Below, piece by piece: positions 1 to 6,998 of a DNA stretch of 32,574 bases (the first letter of the stretch is position 1; the number at the start of each line of letters is the position of its first letter). The translations under genes were made by a program, and so were the position numbers. The stretch is from Flavobacteriaceae bacterium UBA2000 (lineage in GTDB: Bacteria > Bacteroidota > Bacteroidia > Flavobacteriales > Flavobacteriaceae): assembly GCA_002335345.1 (NCBI GenBank), contig DDCS01000005.1, forward strand, positions 1 through 32,574, given 5' to 3'. The notes beneath the pieces were generated by a model. That model was given only the letters and a program-made list of their open reading frames with translations, made no database searches and was not told where the DNA came from.

Positions 1-4
1 AGGC

Positions 5-346
5 ATGCGAACATTTTTATTATTCGGGCTGCTTTTTGGTCTTCTCTCTCAAAATATCTGGAGTCAAAAAGTATTCAGTACGGAATATGCCCATCAGGCG
101 GATCTTAAAGTATTTGTCGTGGATTATGCCCACCAGGCGGACTTATCTGTTTATCGTGTGGATTATGCCCATCAAGTCAAGGGAAACGAAGGGCTTTGGT
201 TCTTTACTGCATATCTCCATCAAGCGGATAAGTTGGTTTTTTTCGTGGATCATGCCCATCAGGCAGACCTCCAGGTGTATTTTGTCGATTATGCCCATCA
301 AGCCCATTGGCGCACCGCTTCTAAAAAACATCTGATGTTTCGCTGA
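5..346 (+). CDS. Exported 13-residue-repeat protein, DUF6150-like
   Basis: This 113-residue protein begins with a hydrophobic signal peptide (about residues 1-20, ending in a WSQ cleavage-like site). The rest is six degenerate repeats built on a core YAHQADL with aromatic/valine flanks (for example KVFVVDYAHQADL). The Tyr (or His) that opens each core lies at residues 28, 41, 54, 70, 83 and 96, so the period is 13 residues except for one 16-residue step in the middle. From memory this matches the family called DUF6150 in Bacteroidetes, whose function is unknown to me. The alternating pattern suggests a small beta-rich secreted or periplasmic protein. The gene stands upstream of the isoprenoid genes, and a promoter-like box follows it, so it is probably not in their operon. 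The ATG lies only four bases from the window edge, so upstream signals cannot be seen. Confidence 0.75.
   Translation: MRTFLLFGLLFGLLSQNIWSQKVFSTEYAHQADLKVFVVDYAHQADLSVYRVDYAHQVKGNEGLWFFTAYLHQADKLVFFVDHAHQADLQVYFVDYAHQAHWRTASKKHLMFR
86..310 (+). repeat. Tandem 39-base coding repeats in the DUF6150-like gene
   Basis: The core TATGCCCAYCA (or a close variant) recurs at 86, 125, 164, 212, 251 and 290. The spacings are 39, 39, 48, 39 and 39 bases, so the gene is two triplets of a 39-base unit separated by a longer step. Several copies are nearly identical at the DNA level, which suggests recent unit duplication or gene conversion. Confidence 0.85.
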
Positions 347-361
347 CCTTTTGGTTTTCGT

Positions 362-369
362 TATCTTTG
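362..369 (+). promoter_or_regulatory. Bacteroidetes-type -7 box (TATCTTTG) before the isoprenoid genes
   Basis: TATCTTTG is an exact match to the Bacteroidetes -7 consensus TAnnTTTG. It lies 26 bases before the ATG at 396. No good TTTG -33 element is visible at the usual 19-21 base spacing. Its place inside the longest open frame (which would begin with TTG at 351) argues that translation starts at 396. Confidence 0.55.
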
Positions 370-395
370 CGACGGTCTTCATTAATACATCGCCC

Positions 396-1514
396 ATGAT
401 TACAGCATCTTTTTTGACACTGCCTCAGCTTGAACTTCCGAGTGCGCGTGGGTCAATAACGGTAACGGCACCGAGCAATATCGCTTTAGTGAAATATTGG
501 GGTAAATCTCAGGGACAAATTCCAAAAAATGCGAGTATTAGTTTTACGCTGAGTAATTGTCTCACAAAGACCACTTTGAGCTACACTCCATTTTCTGAGC
601 AATCAAAGGAGTCACAAGGCATAGGTCGTGCGCTTGATCATTCAAACTTTGAAGTTTTTGTAGAAGGAAGCGCTAAGCCAGAATTTGCGCCGAAAATTGC
701 TACTTTTTTTAATCGAATTGAAGCGCATATGCCATGGATCAGATCGTTTCAATGGCGAATCGATACAGAAAATACATTTCCGCATGGCAGCGGCATAGCC
801 AGTTCCGCCAGTGGATTTGCTGCCTTAGCCGGGGCCCTCATGGAATTAGAAAATTCTTGGTCCTTGCACCCCTTAACTCCTGAATTACGTGCTCAGAAGA
901 CTTCTTTTTTAGCGCGATTAGGCAGTGGTAGTGCGTCCCGCTCAGTACTCGGGCCTCTGATGTATTGGGGAGCACACCCCGCGTTGCCTGCATCAAGCGA
1001 TTTATATGCTTGCGTTTTGGAACATGAGGTTCATGCGGTGTTCAAAAATTACAAAGACACCATCCTTTTGGTCGATCAAGGAGAGAAAGAAGTCAGCAGT
1101 ACCCTGGGCCATAATTTAATGCATGATCATCCCTTTGCTCATCAGCGTTTTGAACAGGCCCAAGCCAATCTCAAGAAGCTTCTCACTGTTTTGGCCAACG
1201 GAGACACCCAAGAGTTTTGTGCCCTAGTCGAGTCCGAGGCCTTGTCGCTCCACGCCATGATGATGACCTCAAATCCCTCTTATTTGCTCATGAAGCCCAA
1301 TACCCTTGCGATCATTGAAAAGATTCGTTTATTCAGACGCACCCAGAACGTTCCCGTTTGTTTTACGCTTGACGCCGGAGCCAATGTGCACCTGTTGTAC
1401 CCCGCTGATTTTACCCCACAGCTTATGCCCTGGATTAAAAATGATTTGAGCCAACATTGTCAAGGCGGTCAATTTATTGAGGATCAAGTTGGTCAGGGCG
1501 TTAAAAAAGTCTAA
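396..1514 (+). CDS. mvaD: Diphosphomevalonate decarboxylase
   Basis: This 372-residue GHMP-superfamily enzyme decarboxylates mevalonate 5-diphosphate with ATP to give isopentenyl diphosphate, the last step of the mevalonate pathway, in the cytoplasm. Visible family signatures are APSNIALVKYWGK at residues 25-37, the glycine/serine-rich phosphate-binding stretch SGIASSASGFAAL, SGSASRS further on, and DAGANVHLLYP near the C-terminus. Length suits the family (about 320-400). I chose the ATG at 396 because a -7 promoter box lies at 362-369, inside the longer frame that starts at a TTG. The next gene, a GHMP kinase, starts 19 bases after the stop, and a prenyltransferase follows, so this is an isoprenoid operon. 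The gene symbol varies between databases (mvaD or mvd). Confidence 0.93.
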   Translation: MITASFLTLPQLELPSARGSITVTAPSNIALVKYWGKSQGQIPKNASISFTLSNCLTKTTLSYTPFSEQSKESQGIGRALDHSNFEVFVEGSAKPEFAPKIATFFNRIEAHMPWIRSFQWRIDTENTFPHGSGIASSASGFAALAGALMELENSWSLHPLTPELRAQKTSFLARLGSGSASRSVLGPLMYWGAHPALPASSDLYACVLEHEVHAVFKNYKDTILLVDQGEKEVSSTLGHNLMHDHPFAHQRFEQAQANLKKLLTVLANGDTQEFCALVESEALSLHAMMMTSNPSYLLMKPNTLAIIEKIRLFRRTQNVPVCFTLDAGANVHLLYPADFTPQLMPWIKNDLSQHCQGGQFIEDQVGQGVKKV

Positions 1515-1533
1515 TTTTACCACAAAAGATGCC

Positions 1534-2469
1534 ATGAAAGGACCTTTATTTTACTCGAAAATATTACTCTTTGGAGAATACGGCATCATCAAAGATTCCA
1601 AGGGGCTTTCCATACCGTATAATTTTTACAAAGGGGCCTTGATTATTCCGGATGTTGAAACTCCAGAAACCAAAAAGTCCAACACGCATTTAACCGCGTT
1701 TTGTGCTTACTTAGCCCAGATAGAACAAGGCGATCAACCATTGACACGTTTCAACCTGACTCAAATGACTCAAGATCTTTCCCAAGGGATGTATTTTGAC
1801 TCAAGTATTCCTCAGGGTTATGGTGTGGGCAGTAGCGGAGCGCTTGTCGCCGCCATTTACGATCGTTATGCGATCGACAAAATAACCGTTTTAGAAAACC
1901 TGACCCGTGAAAAACTTTTGACCTTAAAAGCGGCTTTTGCCCAGATGGAGTCATTTTTCCACGGAAAATCCTCTGGCCTTGATCCACTGAATAGTTATTT
2001 GAGTTTGCCCATCTTGATCAACTCCCAGGAACATATTGAACCGGCAGGAATCCCGTCGCAAACCAATACTGGAGGGGCCGTATTTTTGCTCGACAGCGGA
2101 ATGACAGGGGAAACGGCACCTATGGTCCAGTTATTCATGGAAAAAATGAAGCACGAGGGATTTCGGAGCATGCTGAAAAATGAATTTGTCACCTATACTG
2201 ATTGCTGTGTCGAGGATTTCTTAAAGGGAGATGTTGGGTCACTCTTTGGCAATATTAAACGACTCTCTAAAGTCGTTTTAGATCACTTTCAGCCGATGAT
2301 CCCGATACAATTTCATGAGCTCTGGCAACGCGGTTTAGAAACCAACGCATACTACTTAAAGCTTTGTGGCTCAGGCGGCGGAGGCTATATGCTCGGATTT
2401 ACCCAAGATTTAGATCAAGCTAAAGCGGTCTTGAAAGATTACAAACTCGAGGTAGTCTATCAATTTTAG
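1534..2469 (+). CDS. GHMP kinase, probable mevalonate kinase
   Basis: This 311-residue protein is a GHMP-family small-molecule kinase. It shows the N-terminal SKILLFGEYGI motif (about residues 8-18), the ATP-loop motif GYGVGSSGALVAA (about 95-107) and the C-terminal glycine-rich motif LCGSGGGGYMLGF (about 277-289). Its place directly after diphosphomevalonate decarboxylase makes it mevalonate kinase or phosphomevalonate kinase, which phosphorylate mevalonate stepwise before decarboxylation; relatives in flavobacteria are usually called mevalonate kinase. The frame extends upstream into the previous gene, but the ATG at 1534 aligns the FGEYG motif with the usual N-terminal position and leaves a 19-base gap. 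Substrate choice between mevalonate and its 5-phosphate cannot be fixed from sequence alone. Confidence 0.85.
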   Translation: MKGPLFYSKILLFGEYGIIKDSKGLSIPYNFYKGALIIPDVETPETKKSNTHLTAFCAYLAQIEQGDQPLTRFNLTQMTQDLSQGMYFDSSIPQGYGVGSSGALVAAIYDRYAIDKITVLENLTREKLLTLKAAFAQMESFFHGKSSGLDPLNSYLSLPILINSQEHIEPAGIPSQTNTGGAVFLLDSGMTGETAPMVQLFMEKMKHEGFRSMLKNEFVTYTDCCVEDFLKGDVGSLFGNIKRLSKVVLDHFQPMIPIQFHELWQRGLETNAYYLKLCGSGGGGYMLGFTQDLDQAKAVLKDYKLEVVYQF

Positions 2470-2487
2470 CCTTAAAACATCGGGCTC

Positions 2488-3393
2488 ATGGTCTCACGCC
2501 CTCAAAAAATAATTTTGCTCAAACTACTTAGTCTAGTCTCTGTAGTACGTGGTTATGCCATTGCGCTGATGATCGCAGCGCAGTTATTCACCGCAGCATT
2601 TATTTTGTCTCCTGAAGCGCCCCTGAGCGAGGTATTGTTATCGGGAAACTTATGGTGGCTTATTTTGGCTACGGCATTATCCATCGCTGGAGGCTATATC
2701 ATCAATAATTTTTACGATCAAGAGAAGGACTTGATCAATCGTCCTCGACGAAGTAAACTCGATCAAATGTTGCGTCAGCAGACCAAACTTTCAGGGTATT
2801 TTATCCTCAATTTTGCTTCTGTTCTGGCCGCTAGTGCGGTTTCATTTCAGGCGGCTCTTTTTTTTTCTGGGTTTATATTTTTGATGTGGTATTACTCACA
2901 CCGACTCAAAAAAATCATCTTTATAGGCAATTTGACCTCAGCAATTTTGTCGGTCATGCCCCTTTTTATCTTGGTGGTTTATTTTAAATCCTTCTCTTCG
3001 ATTATTGTGGTTCATGCTTGCTTTTTGTTGCTTCTTTTGGCTTCACGGGAATTGCTCAAGGACCTTGAAAATTTAACCGGGGATTTAGTTCTCGGGTATA
3101 AAACCATTCCCGTGGTGTATGGAGTTCGCTGGGCTAAAATTATCGGGATTCTTTTGATTGCACTGACCTTCGTGCCGTCTATGGTCTTGATTTTGTATTA
3201 CGATATTCACGCCATGCGCTATTACTTTTATATGACGATGGCTATTCTGCCCTATGGGGCCTTATTGTTGTGGCGTGCCAGGGAGCGGCGGGATTACTTG
3301 GTCTTACACGCCTTGCTAAGGTTGGGGATCATTGTGGGGGTATTTAGTATCGTTTTACTCAATCCCGAACGACTCATTTACGGTTGGTTTTAA
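2488..3393 (+). CDS. UbiA-family prenyltransferase (geranylgeranylglycerol-phosphate type)
   Basis: This 301-residue integral membrane protein has about eight to nine hydrophobic segments and both Asp-rich motifs of UbiA enzymes: NxxxDxxxD at N73-D77-D81, and DLENLTGD at residues 192-199. UbiA enzymes join a polyprenyl diphosphate to an acceptor in the inner membrane. Flavobacterial relatives are commonly annotated as geranylgeranylglycerol-phosphate geranylgeranyltransferase; the acceptor is not proven, and quinone- or haem-type acceptors remain possible. It follows the GHMP kinase by 18 bases, so the operon makes isopentenyl diphosphate and encodes a user of prenyl diphosphate together. A basic stretch after the first Asp motif (NRPRRSK) fits diphosphate binding. 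Confidence 0.85.
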   Translation: MVSRPQKIILLKLLSLVSVVRGYAIALMIAAQLFTAAFILSPEAPLSEVLLSGNLWWLILATALSIAGGYIINNFYDQEKDLINRPRRSKLDQMLRQQTKLSGYFILNFASVLAASAVSFQAALFFSGFIFLMWYYSHRLKKIIFIGNLTSAILSVMPLFILVVYFKSFSSIIVVHACFLLLLLASRELLKDLENLTGDLVLGYKTIPVVYGVRWAKIIGILLIALTFVPSMVLILYYDIHAMRYYFYMTMAILPYGALLLWRARERRDYLVLHALLRLGIIVGVFSIVLLNPERLIYGWF

Positions 3394-3446
3394 ATCGCTG
3401 CAAAAAGAAGTCGCTCAAGTCAAAGGAAGAGACATTTTTTATTGTC

Positions 3447-3454
3447 TATCTTTG
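3447..3454 (+). promoter_or_regulatory. Bacteroidetes-type -7 box (TATCTTTG) before the pseudouridine synthase gene
   Basis: TATCTTTG matches TAnnTTTG exactly and lies 26 bases before the ATG at 3481. This is the same spacing seen for the box at 362-369. A clear TTTG -33 element is not visible. Confidence 0.55.
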
Positions 3455-3480
3455 TGCCCTAAATTCAATTCACCCAACTA

Positions 3481-4347
3481 ATGGTTAAGAAAAAAAGTGG
3501 TTCGCCCAAGGCGACATCGGCCACCCGTAAACCTACAGGAGATCGTCCTGTTCAAAAAAACAGGAAGCCACTTGGTCAAGGGGGGCAAGGGGGTAAAGGG
3601 GGACGGCCTACTTTTACAAAACCTCAAAAAGTGACTGAACCTAAGCGTGATGGGACACGCCTGAATAAGTTTATCGCCAATAGCGGGGTTTGTTCTCGTC
3701 GTGAGGCCGATACTTATATTGCTTCAGGCTTAGTGACTGTGAATAATAAAGTGGTCAATACTATGGGCTACCTGGTACAAGCAGGCGACGAGGTCAAATT
3801 TGATGGCCGTCGATTGCAGCAAGAGCCTCCGACCTATGTTTTACTCAATAAACCAAAGGCAGTGGCTTCGACCACAAGTGAGTCCAAGGGGTTAACCGTA
3901 ATGGATTTGATTGCCAATGCGACAAATGCCCGAGTAGCCCCAGTAGGACGATTAGGCCGCAATGCGACGGGATTGTTTTTATTTACCAATGATGATCGCC
4001 TCATGAATAAGTTACACAAAAAGGGTTTGCCGAGACTCTTTCATGTGGAGCTCAATAAAAATCTAAAAAATGAGGACTTACTCAAGATAAGAGAAGGTCA
4101 AAGTGTCGATGGCCGCACAGTAATTGTTGAGGAAGTGAGTTATGTCGCTAACGCCGCGAAAAAAGAGGTGGGATTGCGAATTAAGAACATGGGCAGTAGC
4201 ATTATTAGAGAGCTGTTCGAGCACTTGGGCTACCAAGTGGTTAAAGTCGATTGTGTCGCCTTGGCCCACCTGACCAAAAAAGATCTTCCGAGAGGGCGTT
4301 ATCGTCATCTAAACGATGATGAAATAAGCTTATTTTCAATGCTTTAA
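3481..4347 (+). CDS. RsuA/RluB-type pseudouridine synthase lacking the catalytic Asp
   Basis: This 288-residue protein has a basic, low-complexity N-terminal tail rich in Lys and Gly (residues 1-56), an S4 RNA-binding domain (about 58-105, RLNKFIANSGVCSRREAD), and an RsuA/RluB/RluE/RluF synthase domain (about 115-285). Members of this family convert a specific uridine in 16S or 23S rRNA to pseudouridine, using an invariant Asp in the motif GRLDxxTxGL. Here the motif reads GRLGRNATGLFLFTNDD: residue 159 is Gly, encoded GGC at 3955-3957. The rest of the fold looks intact, with no stop or frameshift. The protein is therefore probably an rRNA-binding protein without pseudouridylation activity, or it uses another residue. 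It has its own -7 box and no same-operon partner. The fold is certain, the activity is not. Confidence 0.85.
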   Translation: MVKKKSGSPKATSATRKPTGDRPVQKNRKPLGQGGQGGKGGRPTFTKPQKVTEPKRDGTRLNKFIANSGVCSRREADTYIASGLVTVNNKVVNTMGYLVQAGDEVKFDGRRLQQEPPTYVLLNKPKAVASTTSESKGLTVMDLIANATNARVAPVGRLGRNATGLFLFTNDDRLMNKLHKKGLPRLFHVELNKNLKNEDLLKIREGQSVDGRTVIVEEVSYVANAAKKEVGLRIKNMGSSIIRELFEHLGYQVVKVDCVALAHLTKKDLPRGRYRHLNDDEISLFSML

Positions 4348-4381
4348 AATAGAATTAGAGCAGTTTATTTTTTTTAAACAT

Positions 4382-4414
4382 TTTGCTTGTTTTTCAAAAA
4401 ATAAATTACATTTG
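4382..4414 (+). promoter_or_regulatory. Bacteroidetes promoter (TTTG, 21 bases, TACATTTG) for the polyamine operon
   Basis: TTTG at 4382-4385 and TACATTTG at 4407-4414 are separated by 21 bases, which fits the Bacteroidetes consensus TTTG-N(19-21)-TAnnTTTG completely. This is the best promoter in the window. Transcription would start near 4420, giving an unusually long leader before speA at 4676. Confidence 0.7.
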
Positions 4415-4581
4415 CCCTGTTTCTTAGCTGAACGAGTGAACCAAGTTTCTACCTTCGGGTTTTTGAAAAAAAGGAAGTCATATTCAAAAACTGCTTACCA
4501 GGTAAGCGACCGAAATTTAAAGCTAGCTTCCGTTTTTTTGATTCCGCGCACCGCTCATCTTTTACGCAAAAAGATCTGGGC

Positions 4582-4670
4582 TTTGTTGCCAATAATTGTA
4601 TGAGTTACTTCATATTTTACTCTTAATCACAATTATTATTAACACCGCTTATTTTCGGTAAGGCAACAAA
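4582..4670 (+). promoter_or_regulatory. Nested inverted repeat, possible three-way-junction leader RNA before speA
   Basis: The outer arms TTTGTTGCC (4582-4590) and GGCAACAAA (4662-4670) are perfectly complementary over 9 bases. Directly inside, AATAATTGT (4591-4599) pairs perfectly with ACAATTATT (4629-4637). A third short hairpin ACCG (4644-4647) with CGGT (4656-4659) fills the remaining interval. In RNA this would be a closed three-way junction ending six bases before the start codon, where it could gate translation. In DNA it could instead be a protein-binding dyad. It does not match a riboswitch class that I recognise. Confidence 0.6.
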
Positions 4671-4675
4671 AATAA

Positions 4676-6073
4676 ATGAACACAAAATACATTGATCTCA
4701 TCGATCAGACTTACGAGTTTCCTCAAGAAGAATTCAAACTTGATGGAGACCATCTAAAATTTCACGATATTGATTTAATGAATTTGGTTGAAACCTATGG
4801 CGCGCCGCTAAAGTTCACCTATCTGCCAAAAATTTCAGAAAATATCCAAAGGGCTAAGACTTGGTTTGCCCGTGCGATTGAAAAGCACGATTATAAGGGC
4901 ACTTACAATTATAGTTACTGTACCAAAAGTTCTCATTTTAAACACATCTTAGTCGAGGCCCTGAGCAACGATATTCACATTGAGACCTCATCGGCCTACG
5001 ATATCAATATCGTAGAGAATCTCAAGGAAGAGGGTAAAATCACCAAGGACACCTTTGTGATTTGTAATGGATTCAAGCGTGAGGAATACATCGAGAACAT
5101 AGGACGTTTGATTAACTCCGGCCATGAGAATTGTATCCCAATAATTGATAATTACGAAGAACTAGCACTTTTAGGTGATGCCATTGAGCGTGACTTTAAG
5201 ATCGGTATTCGTATTGCCTCAGAAGAAGAACCAAAATTTGAGTTTTATACTTCGAGATTGGGTATTGGTTATAAAAACATCGTTCCTTTTTATGAAGACC
5301 AAGTCAAGTATAATGACAAGGTAGAATTAAAAATGCTTCACTTTTTCATCAATACGGGGATTAAGGATAATGCGTATTATTGGAATGAGCTCCTGAAGTG
5401 TCTCAAGGTCTACACCAAATTGAAGAAAGTCTGCCCCACCTTAGACAGTCTTAATATTGGGGGTGGATTCCCTATAAAAAATTCACTGGCCTTTGATTAT
5501 GATTACAATTACATGATTGATGAAATCATCAATCAAATCAATATCACTTGTGCCTCAGAAGGGGTCCCTGTTCCGCATATCTTTACTGAATTTGGCAGTT
5601 TTACTGTAGGAGAGAGTGGCGGAGCGATTTATGAGATTCTGCATCAAAAGCAGCAGAACGATCGTGAAAAGTGGAATATGATCAATTCATCATTTATCAC
5701 CACCCTGCCGGATACTTGGGCCATCAATAAGCGATTTATTATGCTGGCTGTAAATCGTTGGTATGATGAATATGAACGTGTGCTTTTGGGAGGCTTAACT
5801 TGTGATAGCGATGATTATTACAATAGTGAACAACACGTGAATGCTATTTATTTGCCTAAGTTTAAAAAAGACAGGCCATTGTACATAGGATTCTTTAACA
5901 CCGGGGCCTATCAAGAATCCATAGGGGGCTTCGGTGGATTACAACACTGTTTAATCCCATCACCAAAACATATTTTAATTCAAAAAGATTCCGAAGGAAA
6001 ACTAGAAACTTCGGTATTTACGCCACAGCAAACAAGCGAACAATTACTATCAATTTTAGGTTATGAGCACTAG
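4676..6073 (+). CDS. speA: Biosynthetic arginine decarboxylase (fold III PLP enzyme)
   Basis: This 465-residue enzyme belongs to the alanine-racemase-fold (fold III) PLP decarboxylases and should convert arginine to agmatine, the first step to putrescine. The PLP lysine is K84 in the motif YCTKSSHF. The catalytic Cys-Asp region is C376 in LTCDSDDYY, and glycine-rich phosphate-binding stretches occur at SLNIGGGFP and FGSFTVGESGG. It is shorter than the E. coli SpeA (about 650 residues) and belongs to the compact form common in Bacteroidetes. Diaminopimelate or carboxynorspermidine decarboxylases share the fold, but the agmatinase gene that overlaps its 3' end by 11 bases supports arginine as substrate. 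The gene follows a strong promoter and a long structured leader, so it may be controlled after transcription starts. Confidence 0.87.
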   Translation: MNTKYIDLIDQTYEFPQEEFKLDGDHLKFHDIDLMNLVETYGAPLKFTYLPKISENIQRAKTWFARAIEKHDYKGTYNYSYCTKSSHFKHILVEALSNDIHIETSSAYDINIVENLKEEGKITKDTFVICNGFKREEYIENIGRLINSGHENCIPIIDNYEELALLGDAIERDFKIGIRIASEEEPKFEFYTSRLGIGYKNIVPFYEDQVKYNDKVELKMLHFFINTGIKDNAYYWNELLKCLKVYTKLKKVCPTLDSLNIGGGFPIKNSLAFDYDYNYMIDEIINQINITCASEGVPVPHIFTEFGSFTVGESGGAIYEILHQKQQNDREKWNMINSSFITTLPDTWAINKRFIMLAVNRWYDEYERVLLGGLTCDSDDYYNSEQHVNAIYLPKFKKDRPLYIGFFNTGAYQESIGGFGGLQHCLIPSPKHILIQKDSEGKLETSVFTPQQTSEQLLSILGYEH

Positions 6074-6998
6074 AACTTATGCGGGAATCCCTGCAGCTTA
6101 CAGCAGTCTTGACACGAGTAAAATCGTTTTAATTCCCGTGCCTTACGACGGAACCAGTACCTGGCAAAAAGGGGCTGATAAAGGCCCAGAGGCTTTTTTA
6201 AGAGCCTCTGAGAACATGGAGTTATACGATATTGAAACCGAAAGCGAGGTTTACAAGCAAGGCGTGTATTTGGCCGATGCCATTGACGAGAAGAGCAGTC
6301 CTGAGGCAGTAGTTGCCAAGGTTCATAAAACAGTAAAGGAATATATTCTACGCAATAAATTTGTGACCATTTTTGGTGGCGAACACAGTATTTCTATTGG
6401 GACAATTCGGGCATTTAACGAATGTTTTGATGACTTAACTGTTTTGCATATCGATGCACACGCAGATTTGCGTGCGACCTATGAGGGCTCTACGTGTAAC
6501 CACGCCTGTGCAGTTTATGAAGCCAGTCAAACGACCAATTTGGTTCAAGTGGGTATTCGCAGTATGGATGTTGCAGAGACTACGGTCATGGATCCGGAGA
6601 AAACATGGTTTGCTCATGAAATGGTGAGTGAAGAATACTGGATGGATAGTGTTATTGAGGCTCTTGGCGAGAATGTATTTATCACCTTTGACCTCGACGC
6701 CTTTGATCCTTCGATTATGCCTTCTACAGGAACGCCTGAGCCAGGAGGCTTGCTCTGGTACGAAACCCTTGACTTTTTGCGTCGTGTATTTGAGCAGCGC
6801 AATGTGGTTGGGTTTGACATAGTGGAGCTCTGTCCAAGAGAAGAGGAAAAAAGTTCTGATTTTTTGGCGGCGAAACTTTATTACAAAATGTTATCCTATA
6901 AATTTGATGGCATTGATTCTGAAGATACTTTTGAAAGTAACTTTAATGAAACCTTCAAAAAATCTCTGCCTAAATTTAACAGCGAAAGCGATGAGTAA
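6063..6998 (+). CDS. speB: Agmatinase (ureohydrolase)
   Basis: This 311-residue enzyme of the arginase/agmatinase superfamily should hydrolyse agmatine to putrescine and urea with a binuclear manganese centre. All six metal ligands are visible: H108 in GGEHS, D131-H133-D135 in HIDAHADLR, and D210-D212 in FDLDAFDPS. The conserved MPSTGTPEPGG stretch follows. The ATG at 6063 overlaps the end of speA by 11 bases and the next gene starts inside its last codons, so the three genes are translationally coupled. The acidic C-terminal tail (about the last 20 residues) is extra to the core fold. Formiminoglutamase or guanidinobutyrase activities are alternatives, but the context favours agmatinase. Confidence 0.92.
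   Translation: MSTRTYAGIPAAYSSLDTSKIVLIPVPYDGTSTWQKGADKGPEAFLRASENMELYDIETESEVYKQGVYLADAIDEKSSPEAVVAKVHKTVKEYILRNKFVTIFGGEHSISIGTIRAFNECFDDLTVLHIDAHADLRATYEGSTCNHACAVYEASQTTNLVQVGIRSMDVAETTVMDPEKTWFAHEMVSEEYWMDSVIEALGENVFITFDLDAFDPSIMPSTGTPEPGGLLWYETLDFLRRVFEQRNVVGFDIVELCPREEEKSSDFLAAKLYYKMLSYKFDGIDSEDTFESNFNETFKKSLPKFNSESDE

Larger units (their letters stand above)
4348..4675. other. Long intergenic region (328 bases) with speA promoter and structured leader
   Basis: No believable gene lies here. The region contains a promoter at 4382-4414, a 15-base palindrome at 4493-4507 (GCTTACC, A, GGTAAGC), the small palindrome AAGCTAGCTT at 4520-4529 followed by a T-run, and a nested inverted repeat at 4582-4670 that ends six bases before the speA start codon. 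From the promoter, the leader transcript would be about 255 bases. Confidence 0.7.

Noticed and set aside
351..395. TTG-initiated N-terminal extension of the decarboxylase
   Set aside because: The extension contains the -7 box TATCTTTG at 362-369, and family similarity only begins after the ATG at 396.
4412..4603. Open frame of 63 codons between the pseudouridine synthase and speA genes
   Set aside because: It would start at a TTG inside the best promoter -7 box, has no recognisable motif, and lies in a region with palindromes that suits a leader RNA.
6904..6990. 29-residue upstream extension of the deoxyhypusine synthase-like protein
   Set aside because: It lies wholly inside the agmatinase coding region in another frame; the ATG at 6991 gives the usual family N-terminus and a short overlap.
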